Assembly: GCF_007754155.1 (NCBI RefSeq)
Contig: NZ_CP037423.1
Span: 2,666,001-2,730,000 of the forward strand
From: Stieleria neptunia
Lineage (GTDB): Bacteria; Planctomycetota; Planctomycetia; Pirellulales; Pirellulaceae
Direction: 5' to 3'
DNA: 64,000 nt
Shown: piece by piece, positions 8,064 through 17,016 of the stretch
Layout of the letters: each line of letters opens with the position of its first letter
Position numbering within the stretch: position 1 is the first letter of the stretch
The notes under the pieces: generated by a model
Database searches by the model: none
What the model saw: only the letters and a program-made list of their open reading frames with translations
What the model was told of the DNA's origin: nothing
Translations under genes and position numbers: made by a program

Positions 8064-8480
8064 ATGTTCGCATGGCTAAAAAAAATCGTCACCCGTTCCC
8101 GTCCCACCGCCGCACCGATCCAGGGCACGCGCGTTCCGCCGGCGGACGATCTGCGGCAGACGCTGCAAGTCGCCACCGTCTGGCAGGTCGTCGATCGTTT
8201 CCTGACTCAGAATCCGGCACCGACACCCTTCGGCGTTCATGCGCTGGTCGATGCGGGGGCCGCGAACTTGCTGGATCCGTCGGAGTTGGTTCAGGTGTGC
8301 GAGAAGATTCAGGAGCACGGTTACCAGTATCCGATCAATCCGACGTTGATCCAGGAGCTGAACCAATCCGAGTTGCTGGAATTTTTGCGTTGGCACGGGC
8401 AAAACGAAGTGGAGCGAGAGTATTACGCCAACGAAATGACGCTCCGTGAATTGATCCAGCGGTTTCAAGCCGATCGCTAG
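8064..8480 (+). CDS. Hypothetical protein, 138 residues
   Basis: The ATG at 8064 gives MFAWLKKIVTRSRPTAAP; an earlier in-frame ATG at 7950 would run through the terminator of the RRM gene and is unlikely. No known domain is recognised. The sequence looks helical and globular, with a pattern of Leu/Val heptads (LVQVCEKIQEHG, LLEFLRWHG, LRELIQRFQ) and no membrane segment. The short basic N-terminus could touch membrane or nucleic acid. It is convergent with the methyltransferase gene, 24 nt apart, so it is probably transcribed alone. Confidence 0.65.
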   Translation: MFAWLKKIVTRSRPTAAPIQGTRVPPADDLRQTLQVATVWQVVDRFLTQNPAPTPFGVHALVDAGAANLLDPSELVQVCEKIQEHGYQYPINPTLIQELNQSELLEFLRWHGQNEVEREYYANEMTLRELIQRFQADR

Positions 8481-8504
8481 GGATCGAGTGTGGCGACCGA
8501 TGCG

Positions 8505-9986
8505 TCAGCGGCCCGTCGCGACCAGGATGCCGTTTTTCAGCAGCGAGCGCACCATCGCGGTGCCCTGTTTCCGTCCGGTCTCGATGGCCAGCCCGACGTT
8601 TTGTGAGAACAGGTCCAGGCACTCCGAGACGGGCCGGCTGCCGTCAAACGTTTCGAGCAAGGTCCGCACGTATTCATCGACGCCGATCGAGACGGGCAGT
8701 CCATCGTCGAGGTGGAGCACGATCGAATCGCGTTGCCAGCGAAACTCTTTCCAGTGCGACGTCTCGACCTGGCGCAACCCATTGGCAACGGCCAATCGGC
8801 TGGCCAGCAGCGCGTCGCCGTCGTCGTTCAACGCCAGGTCTCGATCGGAAAACCCTCGGGCGATTGCGTCGCCGATCGGTTGACGGATTGGTTTGGTCAG
8901 TTGCGTCACGTCGAACCAATTCTCCCCGGCCCGACGGCGGATGAACAGAAAGCCGCCTTGAATGGCTTCGACGCCCTGTTCTCGAAAGTAGTTTTCCCAC
9001 TTGTTCTGTTCCGCGGCCAGTTCAGCTTCATCGGAAATCGTTTGCGCCAACGCGTTTCGGGCATAGCTGGCGGGGAACTGTCGATTGGCCGGTAGGATCC
9101 AAACGTCGCAACCGGAATCCGCCAGCCAGCCGCGGAGGCGATCTTTCCAATCCTGGCCCTCCATTTCGACCCACTCGCAGATGGTTTGCAGGATGCCGCC
9201 TTCTTCCAAGTGATCGACGGCTTGCGAAAGCATCTGCCGGACAAAGCCGTCCAGCTCGATGGGGTTGAATCGAAACGTCGTCACCGCATCGGGCGAAATG
9301 ACGAACGGGGGATTGGCGAGGATCAGGTCAAAGCGTTCACCCTTCACCGCGTCGAACAGTTTTCCCGTCACGGCGCGGAGGTTCGTGAAACCGTTCAAAG
9401 CGGCGTTGAAGCGAGCGAATGCTTCGGCCCTCGGATTCAAATCGGACGCCACCACGGTTTCGCTATGTGGGCACGAGAGGACGCCGTGTAGCGCGAACCC
9501 GCTGCACAGGTCGAGCGTTTTGCCAACGCGTTGGCGTATCGCCACGGCATGGAGGTGCAGTGCCGCGTCGCAAAGCGCCGGAACAAACCGCTCGTCGTCC
9601 TGGTATTCGATCCGCTGCAGATCCGATGCCAACAGTGCCGTGCCGACGGGGACGACGAGGGCGGTCGGGCGGTAGTCGGTTCCGTCTTCGATCCATAAGC
9701 CGCACTGTCGACAGGCGTCAATCAGGCCCGTTGGCAGCAGTGCGTTTGCCGTCTCGGCATCGACCGCTGTTCCCAGGAAGAACGCTTTGGCCAGAACATC
9801 GAAGGGAGTTGCGTTCTGGTCCAGCCCGGCGCTCAGTTCGGCCGGCAATCGGTCGCCCGGCGGCGGCACCAGCAATCCGAAACGTTCCTCCAGTCGGGGC
9901 GAGGTGTAGCCGGCGGCTTGGCAAACGTCACGAAAGAGTTTCGCTTCCTCCGCTCCCAGGGGAGTCGGCGTTTTATCGGAAATCAC
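8505..9986 (-). CDS. SAM-dependent methyltransferase (MTS / N-methyltransferase type)
   Basis: A 493-residue protein. The central third has a class I methyltransferase fold: motif I LDLCSGFALHGVLS (about residue 154), acidic loop VVASDLNPRAEAFARFN, and the N-methyltransferase motif ILANPPFVIS (about residue 220), which marks enzymes that methylate an amide or exocyclic amine of RNA, DNA or protein (HemK/PrmC, RlmG, RsmC relatives). The first ~130 residues resemble the N-terminal domain found in planctomycete members; the last ~120 residues have no clear match. Substrate cannot be told from the sequence. It is separated from the TPR-methyltransferase gene by 37 nt on the same strand and may share a transcript with it. 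Confidence 0.82.
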   Translation of the reverse strand: MISDKTPTPLGAEEAKLFRDVCQAAGYTSPRLEERFGLLVPPPGDRLPAELSAGLDQNATPFDVLAKAFFLGTAVDAETANALLPTGLIDACRQCGLWIEDGTDYRPTALVVPVGTALLASDLQRIEYQDDERFVPALCDAALHLHAVAIRQRVGKTLDLCSGFALHGVLSCPHSETVVASDLNPRAEAFARFNAALNGFTNLRAVTGKLFDAVKGERFDLILANPPFVISPDAVTTFRFNPIELDGFVRQMLSQAVDHLEEGGILQTICEWVEMEGQDWKDRLRGWLADSGCDVWILPANRQFPASYARNALAQTISDEAELAAEQNKWENYFREQGVEAIQGGFLFIRRRAGENWFDVTQLTKPIRQPIGDAIARGFSDRDLALNDDGDALLASRLAVANGLRQVETSHWKEFRWQRDSIVLHLDDGLPVSIGVDEYVRTLLETFDGSRPVSECLDLFSQNVGLAIETGRKQGTAMVRSLLKNGILVATGR

Positions 9987-10023
9987 TGAATCAGGGTCCT
10001 GCAGGGGTGATGGCGAATCGGTG

Positions 10024-11370
10024 TCAATCGGTCGGGTTTCGTGTGGCCGTGAACAGGTATCCCGTCACGCCCTCAAGCCCTTCTTTACGGACTTCCGTTT
10101 CGATGCACTCGTTGACGGAGAATCCGCGTGCTTGCAGCCAATCTCGAATGCAAGCCTCGGTGTGTTGGTAGCGGCCGCTGGTTCCCAGCTGAAATCCATT
10201 GGCATTGGCATTGGCTTGCCGTGCTTCCGATTCCAACTTTTCGATGCTAAACACAAACGCTCCGCCGGGCCGGAGTGCGGCCGCCGCGGCGTCAAAGGTC
10301 AGCCGCAGGTCACCGATGTAGATCAGGGTGTCGGCCGAGACCATTAAATCATACTGCTCGGAGCAGTCGATCAGGTATTGCGTGAGTTCTGCCTCGACCA
10401 ATTCGTCGTACAGTTCTCGTTGTCTCGCCTTGGCCAGCATCATCGGTGACAGGTCCACGCCGACGAGATGGCTTGCCAGATCGTTGAGGTAGCGGCCGCA
10501 GAGTCCTGTTCCACAGCCCAGGTCGACGATCCGCAACGTGCCGCGGTCTTGATCGGCGACAAGCTCGTTTGCGATCTTTCCCAATTGTTCGGGGACGCGG
10601 TAGTCGAGTCGGGAAAGCAGTGAGTCAAACGTGTCGGCGAAGCCATCAAACGTGCGTTTGACATAGTCTTGCGAAGCCCGCTCCGGAGCGTTCTCGGGAG
10701 CGCCGCAGACCAGGATGAAGTGTTCCGCAATGGGGTTTCCCGGATCGATCGACAACCATTGTTGATAGACGTCCATGGCTTCGTCCAGGCGTCCGGCAAG
10801 CCGCAACGCTCTTCCGAGCCCGTCTCGGGGCCCGATGTACTCGGGGGAGATCGCGATCGACTTCTGGTAGGCTTGCACGGCGTCATCGAGTCGGCCCAGT
10901 TTCTCCAGTGAGGCACCGAGCGCGTTCCACGCCGTCGCGTTCTGCGGATCCAATTCGGTGGCTCGGGTGTAGGCTGTAAAGGCATCCAGATGGCGGTTCA
11001 GGTAACCGAACACGTGCCCCGCATGAAAGTGAGACTGGGCGTTGTCGGGATCGAAATGGATCGCCCGCTCGAACGCGTCCAAGGCCTCTTCGTACCGCTC
11101 TTCTCGGACCAGCATGTTGCCGAGATTGTTCAGCGCGCCGGGCTGATTGGGATTGATGGCGATCGATTGGTTGACCCGTTCAATCGCCAGCGAAGTATTC
11201 CCCAATTGGGCCGCGATGACGCCCAACAATTGCAACGCATCGGTCTGTTTCGGATCGAGTTCCAAGACTTTGTTGTAAAGCGATTCCGAGTGGGTCAAAT
11301 TCCCATCGCGATGCATAGCGATTGCCTGTTTCAGCAATTCTTTTGACTCGGTCGATGCCTCACTCGCCAT
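10024..11370 (-). CDS. TPR-repeat methyltransferase, paralogue A
   Basis: Residues ~5-220 are six or so tetratricopeptide repeats (for example ALQLLGVIAAQLGNTSLAIE, ALNNLGNMLVREERYEEALD). After a linker, residues ~230-445 are a class I methyltransferase with motif I VDLGCGTGLCGRYL, VGVDLSPMMLAKA and LMVSADTLIYIGDL. The same order and phrases occur in the gene at 13376-14695, so the two are paralogues, placed in opposite directions. ATG 11370 (MASEASTESKELL) is preferred to an upstream ATG at 11418. The target of methylation is unknown; TPRs suggest a protein partner. Upstream lies a 16-bp minisatellite. Confidence 0.88.
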   Translation of the reverse strand: MASEASTESKELLKQAIAMHRDGNLTHSESLYNKVLELDPKQTDALQLLGVIAAQLGNTSLAIERVNQSIAINPNQPGALNNLGNMLVREERYEEALDAFERAIHFDPDNAQSHFHAGHVFGYLNRHLDAFTAYTRATELDPQNATAWNALGASLEKLGRLDDAVQAYQKSIAISPEYIGPRDGLGRALRLAGRLDEAMDVYQQWLSIDPGNPIAEHFILVCGAPENAPERASQDYVKRTFDGFADTFDSLLSRLDYRVPEQLGKIANELVADQDRGTLRIVDLGCGTGLCGRYLNDLASHLVGVDLSPMMLAKARQRELYDELVEAELTQYLIDCSEQYDLMVSADTLIYIGDLRLTFDAAAAALRPGGAFVFSIEKLESEARQANANANGFQLGTSGRYQHTEACIRDWLQARGFSVNECIETEVRKEGLEGVTGYLFTATRNPTD

Positions 11371-11558
11371 GATGTTGGTCTTCCGACGGATGGATTTGGA
11401 TAATGCAAGAGGAACCACAACGCCCGTCTGTCGCGGACCGTCGCCTGAAGTGCGAGTTTAGCCGACGACGGCATTCTGGCCCAGCGGCAGATCGGCTGAC
11501 CGAACGGTATGGATGCGGTGGTGGACGCAGTGATCGTCTCGTGCTGCAACGCCGTCGG

Positions 11559-11638
11559 CCCGCCAGCAGCACTGCCCGGCGGCAGCACTGCCCGCCAGCA
11601 GCACTGCCCGCCAGCAGCACTGTCCGCCAGCAGCACTG
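11559..11638. repeat. 16-bp minisatellite, five copies
   Basis: Five tandem units of CCCGCCAGCAGCACTG (two with 1-2 substitutions) lie in the 356-bp divergent intergenic region between the TPR-methyltransferase A and the cysteine-rich protein gene. The unit length is not a multiple of three and the stretch is non-coding. It could change promoter spacing if copy number varies. The remainder of the intergenic region shows nothing else clear. Confidence 0.95.
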
Positions 11639-11726
11639 TAGGCAGTCGCGCGGCAAAACCTTACCATGACCGACGGACGCTGTTGACCGTCCCGACTGCA
11701 ACGTACTTTCTTTTTTGATCCGCACC

Positions 11727-12689
11727 ATGTCGCGCTCTGATCATTCGATCGACAGACCGTCGAACGCTGCCGACGTGCGACAAGCGGGCGGGGCCCCGTC
11801 CCAACAGGGACCGTTTCGTTCGTTCGGGGCGCCCCAGTGTGTGGTCTGTGGAGTTGGTTTAACCGTTTCCGAACAGGCGGTCGGGAAAACCTGCTCACGC
11901 AGCGAATGCAAAACGCGTCGGGTGCGGCAGCAAGCCCAGGCGGAGAGTCGTCGCCAACAAGCGCTGCGCGATCGTGTCGCGATGGCCGAGCAGGCGCTGG
12001 TCGAATCGAAATCGATTCCCGCCCAGACCGATCGTGTGCTGGGTGTTCTGCCCTCCAACCGGCGTCGACTAGTCGGGATTTCCAAACGGCAGCTGCGCCC
12101 GTTCATCGATCGTTTGATGGGCATCATCAGCCAAGCGGCCGCAATCCGCTTCGGCAATGCGACCCTGGAAGACGACGGTGTCGGCTACAAAACACCCGTC
12201 GACTTGGCGCCATCGGAACTCGCCATCCTGGGCAACGGTTGTGCGGTCTGTCGCGGCCACTGTTGTTTCCAAGGCCGCGGCCATGCCTTCATACACGTTG
12301 ACACCGTGCTCGGATACATGGAGCGTCATCCCGACCAGCGACCACGCGACGTCTTGCAGGCTTACGTGTCGCGGATCGGTCCCAAGGCCTACGAAGATTC
12401 CTGTGTCTACCATGCCGAGAACGGATGCACGTTGCCGCGCGACATGCGCTCCAAGGTCTGTAACGGCTATCTCTGCAAAGGCCTCGACGAGATCCTCGAT
12501 CGGTTGCAGGATTCGTCACCGGAGGTGTTTGTGATTTCCGTCAGCGACTACGATCGGGAGGACTGCGGCGATCCATCCGGCCCGTCGACCCGGGTGGCCG
12601 TCATTGACGCACAGCAGGTGACACGCTATCCGTTCATCGATCCCGCCGAGGGCGGCGGCGACGACAACATCACATCATCGGAGGCTTGA
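11727..12689 (+). CDS. Cysteine-rich protein with YkgJ-like metal/Fe-S binding domain
   Basis: A 320-residue protein. Near residue 38 is a Cys cluster, CVVCGVGL...CSRSEC, like a small zinc ribbon, followed by an Arg/Gln-rich helix. The C-terminal half has the YkgJ/UPF0153 pattern CAVCRGHCC (C-x2-C-x3-CC), then CVYHAENGCTLP and KVCNGYLCKG, which in that family are proposed to chelate zinc or hold an iron-sulfur centre. ATG 11727 is chosen over a TTG at 11715. It overlaps or abuts the next gene, forming a two-gene unit. Function is unknown; a role as a metal-dependent partner of the neighbouring methyltransferases is only a guess. Confidence 0.82.
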   Translation: MSRSDHSIDRPSNAADVRQAGGAPSQQGPFRSFGAPQCVVCGVGLTVSEQAVGKTCSRSECKTRRVRQQAQAESRRQQALRDRVAMAEQALVESKSIPAQTDRVLGVLPSNRRRLVGISKRQLRPFIDRLMGIISQAAAIRFGNATLEDDGVGYKTPVDLAPSELAILGNGCAVCRGHCCFQGRGHAFIHVDTVLGYMERHPDQRPRDVLQAYVSRIGPKAYEDSCVYHAENGCTLPRDMRSKVCNGYLCKGLDEILDRLQDSSPEVFVISVSDYDREDCGDPSGPSTRVAVIDAQQVTRYPFIDPAEGGGDDNITSSEA

Positions 12690-12694
12690 GCGAC

Positions 12695-13321
12695 GTGCCG
12701 GTTTGCACCAAAACCATCATCGAGCGCGGTGGACGGGAGTTGATCGAATTGCTCACCCATTGTGTGTTTTCGTTCAACACCGACGTGCTGTTTCTCTATT
12801 GTGTCGGCGAATACCAGCTTCGCCCCCAAGCGGTCAGCGCGCTGGCGATCTACGACGTGTTCTGCGCCCCGGCGGCTCCGGCTCGTATCAGTGACCCGTC
12901 TCAGATTCCGCCCAAGGACATGCGGGTCGGGCAAACGATCGCTGACCTGCGCCAGGCATTCCAAGCGGCGACCTGCGATCCGCCCCAGCCGAAAGCCGTC
13001 GAGGATGACGATGACGATGACGAGCGCCGGGACGCTGGCCAGGACGACACGCCGGCCGGATCGACTCCGCCGGTTCGTCCCGCCGTTCCGCTTCCGCCCC
13101 GCTATCTGTTTGATTCGATCGCGGCGAACCTGGCCGTTTCGGAGCAGGCGAAAATCGCAACGCTGGAAAACTACTACGACCCGAAACGGACGCCCCAAGA
13201 GAACTTGCCGGGCGGTGAGCTGACCGACGTCCAGCGTGCCTTCGTGGACCACGTCTGGACGCCACGGATCCGTCCCTACCTTGTTTCGTCGGGGTTTTGG
13301 CGCGTTTCGACCGTCGGTTGA
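12695..13321 (+). CDS. Hypothetical protein with acidic linker
   Basis: A protein of 208 residues from GTG 12695, which has GGAGG ten nt upstream; a TTG at 12686 overlapping the previous stop is the alternative. No known domain is recognised. The N-terminal ~90 residues look globular (IIERGGRELIELLTH, LFLYCVGEYQLRP), followed by a very acidic linker (VEDDDDDDERRD) and a Pro-rich stretch, then a helical C-terminal part. It lies 5 nt after the YkgJ-like gene's stop, so the pair should be co-translated and may act together. The TPR-methyltransferase B gene follows after 54 nt. Confidence 0.7.
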   Translation: MPVCTKTIIERGGRELIELLTHCVFSFNTDVLFLYCVGEYQLRPQAVSALAIYDVFCAPAAPARISDPSQIPPKDMRVGQTIADLRQAFQAATCDPPQPKAVEDDDDDDERRDAGQDDTPAGSTPPVRPAVPLPPRYLFDSIAANLAVSEQAKIATLENYYDPKRTPQENLPGGELTDVQRAFVDHVWTPRIRPYLVSSGFWRVSTVG

Positions 13322-13375
13322 GCTGCGAAACGGTTGACTGTCTCGAACTTCACTTCCCCCACCCAACACCGCCGC

Positions 13376-14695
13376 ATGGCATCTCGACCCCAGCTTCCGC
13401 CCATCGCGGACGTCGTCTCCTTGGCCGTCTCGCTTCACCAAGGCGGGCATTTGACCGAAGCGGAAGGACTTTACCAACGTGCATTGGAACGGGCGCCCGA
13501 AAACGTGGATGCGCTGCACTTTTTGGGCGTGCTGCGGCATCAACAGGGGAACTCCGACGAGGCGGTGCGGTTGATCCGTCGCTCGCTTCGCGGCAATCCC
13601 CGGTATCACGGGGCCCGCAACAACCTGGGAAACGTGCTGAAAGAGTCCGAACGTTTTGCCGAGGCGGAAACCGAGTACCGAAAGGTGATCGAGGCGGATC
13701 CCGGGCATGCCGACGCGTTGAACAATCTTGGCGCCGTGCTTCGCGTGCTCAAGCGGACCGAGGAGGCGATCGCGTCGTTTGAGCAAGCCATCCGGTTGCA
13801 GCCTCGGCATTCCGACGCCCACCAAAATCTCGGCAACGCGTTGAAGTCCAGCGGGCGACTGGAGCAGGCATTGGTGGCGTTCCGAACGGCGGTTGAAATC
13901 GATCCGCACCGCACGACGGCTCGTCTAAGTTTGGGACGGGCGCTGTACGCGTGCGGCAGAATCGATGAAGCCATCAGCGTCTATCGTCAGTGGCTGGCGG
14001 TTGCCCCCGAGAATCCGATCGCGAAACACATGCTGGCCGCCTGTGAGGGAAATGAGGTGCCGGACCGTTGTTCCGAAGCCTTCATCCGAGAGTCCTTTGA
14101 TGTGTTTGCGTCCAGTTTCGACGAAGTGCTGGAACGGCTGAATTATCGTGCTCCGGCCCAGATTGCCGACGCCCTCTCGAATGTCGCGACGCCGCAGGGA
14201 ACCATGCAGGTGCTCGATGCCGGTTGCGGCACCGGATTGTGCGGCGAGGATTTGCGGGCCTATGCGGAGCGGCTGATCGGAATCGATCTGTCCCCCAAGA
14301 TGATGGTCAAGGCGGCGGCCCGCGGCCTGTACGATGAATTGACGGAAGCCGATCTGGTGGCGTACCTGTCCGATCACGCCGACCGGTACGATCTGATCGT
14401 CTCGGCCGACACGTTGATCTATTTTGGGGCGCTTGACGAGGCGATCGGGGCGGCGGCCAATGCGTTGCGACCGGGAGGGATGCTGTTGTTCACCGTCGAA
14501 AGTCAACCGGATGCCGACGACGTGCCGCCCTACCAGCTCCATCCCCACGGCAGATACAGTCATCGGCACGATTATCTTACCGATTGTATCCAGGCAGCCT
14601 CGCTCCGCGTTCATGCGATTGAGCCGGTGACCCTCCGTCTGGAACTGAAGCAGCCCGTCCACGGATTGGTGGTCACGGCGGTCAAAGAAAACTGA
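13376..14695 (+). CDS. TPR-repeat methyltransferase, paralogue B
   Basis: A 439-residue protein from ATG 13376. Residues ~10-215 hold about six TPRs (ALHFLGVLRHQQGNSDEAVR, ARNNLGNVLKESERFAEAET). The methyltransferase domain has LDAGCGTGLCGEDL, IGIDLSPKMMVKAA and DLIVSADTLIYFGAL, matching paralogue A segment by segment. In both, the catalytic loop reads VSADTLIY. It probably ends the transcription unit that starts with the YkgJ-like gene. The two copies in inverted orientation suggest an old duplication of this locus. Substrate unknown; relatives of this type occur widely in planctomycetes and proteobacteria. Confidence 0.88.
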   Translation: MASRPQLPPIADVVSLAVSLHQGGHLTEAEGLYQRALERAPENVDALHFLGVLRHQQGNSDEAVRLIRRSLRGNPRYHGARNNLGNVLKESERFAEAETEYRKVIEADPGHADALNNLGAVLRVLKRTEEAIASFEQAIRLQPRHSDAHQNLGNALKSSGRLEQALVAFRTAVEIDPHRTTARLSLGRALYACGRIDEAISVYRQWLAVAPENPIAKHMLAACEGNEVPDRCSEAFIRESFDVFASSFDEVLERLNYRAPAQIADALSNVATPQGTMQVLDAGCGTGLCGEDLRAYAERLIGIDLSPKMMVKAAARGLYDELTEADLVAYLSDHADRYDLIVSADTLIYFGALDEAIGAAANALRPGGMLLFTVESQPDADDVPPYQLHPHGRYSHRHDYLTDCIQAASLRVHAIEPVTLRLELKQPVHGLVVTAVKEN

Positions 14696-14777
14696 ACCCG
14701 CCGCAATTTTTGCCGCCGCAATCGTTGCCTCCGCAGTGCATCCGCTTCTTGCTCGGCCTGTTGAATCCATCGCCAGA

Positions 14778-14805
14778 CGCCCTCGTGCAAGCGCCCTCGT
14801 GCAAG
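14778..14805. repeat. 14-bp direct duplication
   Basis: CGCCCTCGTGCAAG occurs twice in a row, with a degenerate third copy, in the 212-bp gap before vgrG. No gene is seen in this gap. Confidence 0.85.
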
Positions 14806-14907
14806 CGCCGCGGTGCACGTCACAGTCTGGTGCTGGAGTCATCGGATACTGTACAATCCGACCACTACAGATTGTCCCTGCTCTGGCGCATTGAGATTAG
14901 CTGAATT

Positions 14908-16938
14908 ATGAGTTCGTCCCAGATCAACCGCGGGATCGCAGTCACCACACAGGCCGGACCGGACAAACTGCTGTTCCACCGCATGTCTGCCTTCGAGCGA
15001 CTGGGAAGCCCTTTCGAATTTTCGTTGGATCTGCTGTCGTTTGATCACAACATCGTCCTGGACGATTTGCTGGGCACACCGGCTTGTGTCTCGGTGCTGC
15101 GTCCGAACGGTTCGACTCGGTATTTCCACGGCCTGATCAACCGCTTCTCGTGGGCGGGAAGCCACGGTGAACTCTCGGTGTACCGCGCCACCCTGGTGCC
15201 TTGGCTGTGGTTTTTAACCCGCAACACCAACTGCCGGATCTTTCAGGAAAAGACGGTCCCCGAGATCATCACCACGGTGTTTCGCGATCATGGGTTCACC
15301 GACTTTGTCGATTCGTCACGGGAAAGCCACCGTCGTTGGGAATATTGCGTTCAGTACCGCGAATCCGATTTCGATTTCGTCAATCGTTTGATGGAACAGG
15401 AAGGGATCTACTATTACTTCAAGCACGACGAATCAAAACACCAAATGGTTTTGGCCGATGGCATGACGGCGCATTCGCCTGCAGACGGCTACGCGACCGT
15501 CCCCTTTTTTCCACCGGATGAAGGGCGGTTGCGAGAAATGGAGCATGTCTACCATTGGTCCGCCAGCAAAGAAGTCCAAACCGGTGCGTATGCCCTCAAC
15601 GACTTTAATTTTGAAACTCCCAACGCGAATCTGTTGGCTTCGTCAAAGACGATTCTCAAACATGACATGTCGAAGTTTGAGATGTTTGACTATCCGGGGG
15701 AATACACCAAAATGGCGGAGGGGACGACCTATTCTCAACGTCGCATTGAAGAACAAGAGGCCCGATTCGAGCGCGTCAGAGGCAATTCCAACGTACTCGG
15801 TTTGGAAGCCGGTTCGGTATTCACGCTCGCCGGCCATTTTCGCCGCGATCAGAACGAAAAGTACTTGATCGTTTCGAGCAATTTGGAATTGAGCACCAGC
15901 GAGTACGAGACGGGACCCTCCGGACCCAAACTGTTGCCCGAATGTTCGTTTGAGGCGATCAAGAGCAGTCAGGTTTATCGCTCCGAACGCCAAACCCCCT
16001 TGCCCAGGATTCGCGGGCCGCAGACGGCGGTGGTGGTGGGGAAAAAGGGCGATGAGATCTACACCGACCAATACGGACGCGTCAAGGTTCAATTCCATTG
16101 GGATCGCGAAGGGAAATTGGACGAGAACAGTTCCTGCTGGGTCCGCGTTGCCCAGTCCTGGGCCGGCAAACGCTGGGGAGCGATTCACATTCCGCGAGTC
16201 GGCCAGGAAGTGATTGTCGAGTTTCTCGAAGGCGATCCCGACCACCCGATCATCACCGGACGGGTTTACAACGCCCTCGAAATGCCGCCTTATAAGTTGC
16301 CCGACAACGCAACCCAAAGCGGCATCAAGACTCACAGTACGGCCAAAGGGACCGACCAAAACTTCAACGAGTTGCGTTTCGAAGACAAAAAGGGTGAAGA
16401 ACAGGTTTACTTTCACGCCGAAAAGGACTTCGAACGAATCGTCGAAAACAACGATACCCTGAAAGTCGGTTTCGAAAAGAAAGACACCGGCGATCAGGTG
16501 ATCGAAATTTTCAACAACCAAAAAGTCCTGATCGGTGATGCCAGCGCCAAAGACGGCAGTCAGACCATCACGATCTTGAAGGATTTCACCCACACCGTCA
16601 GCAAGGGTGACGCAAAGATCGCGATTGAGAAAGGCAAACGTTCCACGACGGTCTACGGCGACGAAGCCCTGACGATCACAACGGGAAACCGCACCTCCGT
16701 CATCAGCAAAGGCGATGACTCCCTGAAAATCAACGCCGGTGCCCATACGACCCAGGCGGCCAAGTCGATCGTGCTGAAAGTCGGAGGAAGCAGCATCAAA
16801 ATTGATAATTCCGGCATCACGATCAAGGGCACCCAGATCGTCGTCCAAGGTCAAGCCTCGGCGGCCCTCAAAGCGCCGATGGCCACCGTCTCCGGCAGTA
16901 TGGTGACGGTGAAAGGTAGCCTGGTGAATATTAACTGA
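14908..16938 (+). CDS. vgrG: Type VI secretion spike protein VgrG (TssI)
   Basis: A 676-residue protein with full VgrG architecture. Residues ~1-370 are the gp27-like base (LLFHRMSAFERLGSPFEFSL at the start, RESDFDFVNRLMEQEGIYYY near 160). Residues ~385-455 are the gp5 OB-fold (DQYGRVKVQFHWDREGK, SWAGKRWGAIHIPRVGQEV, GDPDHPIITGRVYN). The rest is a repetitive beta-helix needle of Thr/Ser/Gly/Lys repeats that ends plainly (KGSLVNIN) with no effector domain. It forms the tip of the T6SS tube. An FHA-domain gene follows after 78 nt. Structural T6SS genes (tssK, tssL, tssM-like) lie 43 kb away at the right end. Confidence 0.97.
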   Translation: MSSSQINRGIAVTTQAGPDKLLFHRMSAFERLGSPFEFSLDLLSFDHNIVLDDLLGTPACVSVLRPNGSTRYFHGLINRFSWAGSHGELSVYRATLVPWLWFLTRNTNCRIFQEKTVPEIITTVFRDHGFTDFVDSSRESHRRWEYCVQYRESDFDFVNRLMEQEGIYYYFKHDESKHQMVLADGMTAHSPADGYATVPFFPPDEGRLREMEHVYHWSASKEVQTGAYALNDFNFETPNANLLASSKTILKHDMSKFEMFDYPGEYTKMAEGTTYSQRRIEEQEARFERVRGNSNVLGLEAGSVFTLAGHFRRDQNEKYLIVSSNLELSTSEYETGPSGPKLLPECSFEAIKSSQVYRSERQTPLPRIRGPQTAVVVGKKGDEIYTDQYGRVKVQFHWDREGKLDENSSCWVRVAQSWAGKRWGAIHIPRVGQEVIVEFLEGDPDHPIITGRVYNALEMPPYKLPDNATQSGIKTHSTAKGTDQNFNELRFEDKKGEEQVYFHAEKDFERIVENNDTLKVGFEKKDTGDQVIEIFNNQKVLIGDASAKDGSQTITILKDFTHTVSKGDAKIAIEKGKRSTTVYGDEALTITTGNRTSVISKGDDSLKINAGAHTTQAAKSIVLKVGGSSIKIDNSGITIKGTQIVVQGQASAALKAPMATVSGSMVTVKGSLVNIN

Positions 16939-17016
16939 TCCGTCCTGCAGTTTGGTCTCCCCGTTCATCCGCTTCCCAGTCATCGATCCACCTTCTTTCT
17001 TTCCGGATCTCTAGTC

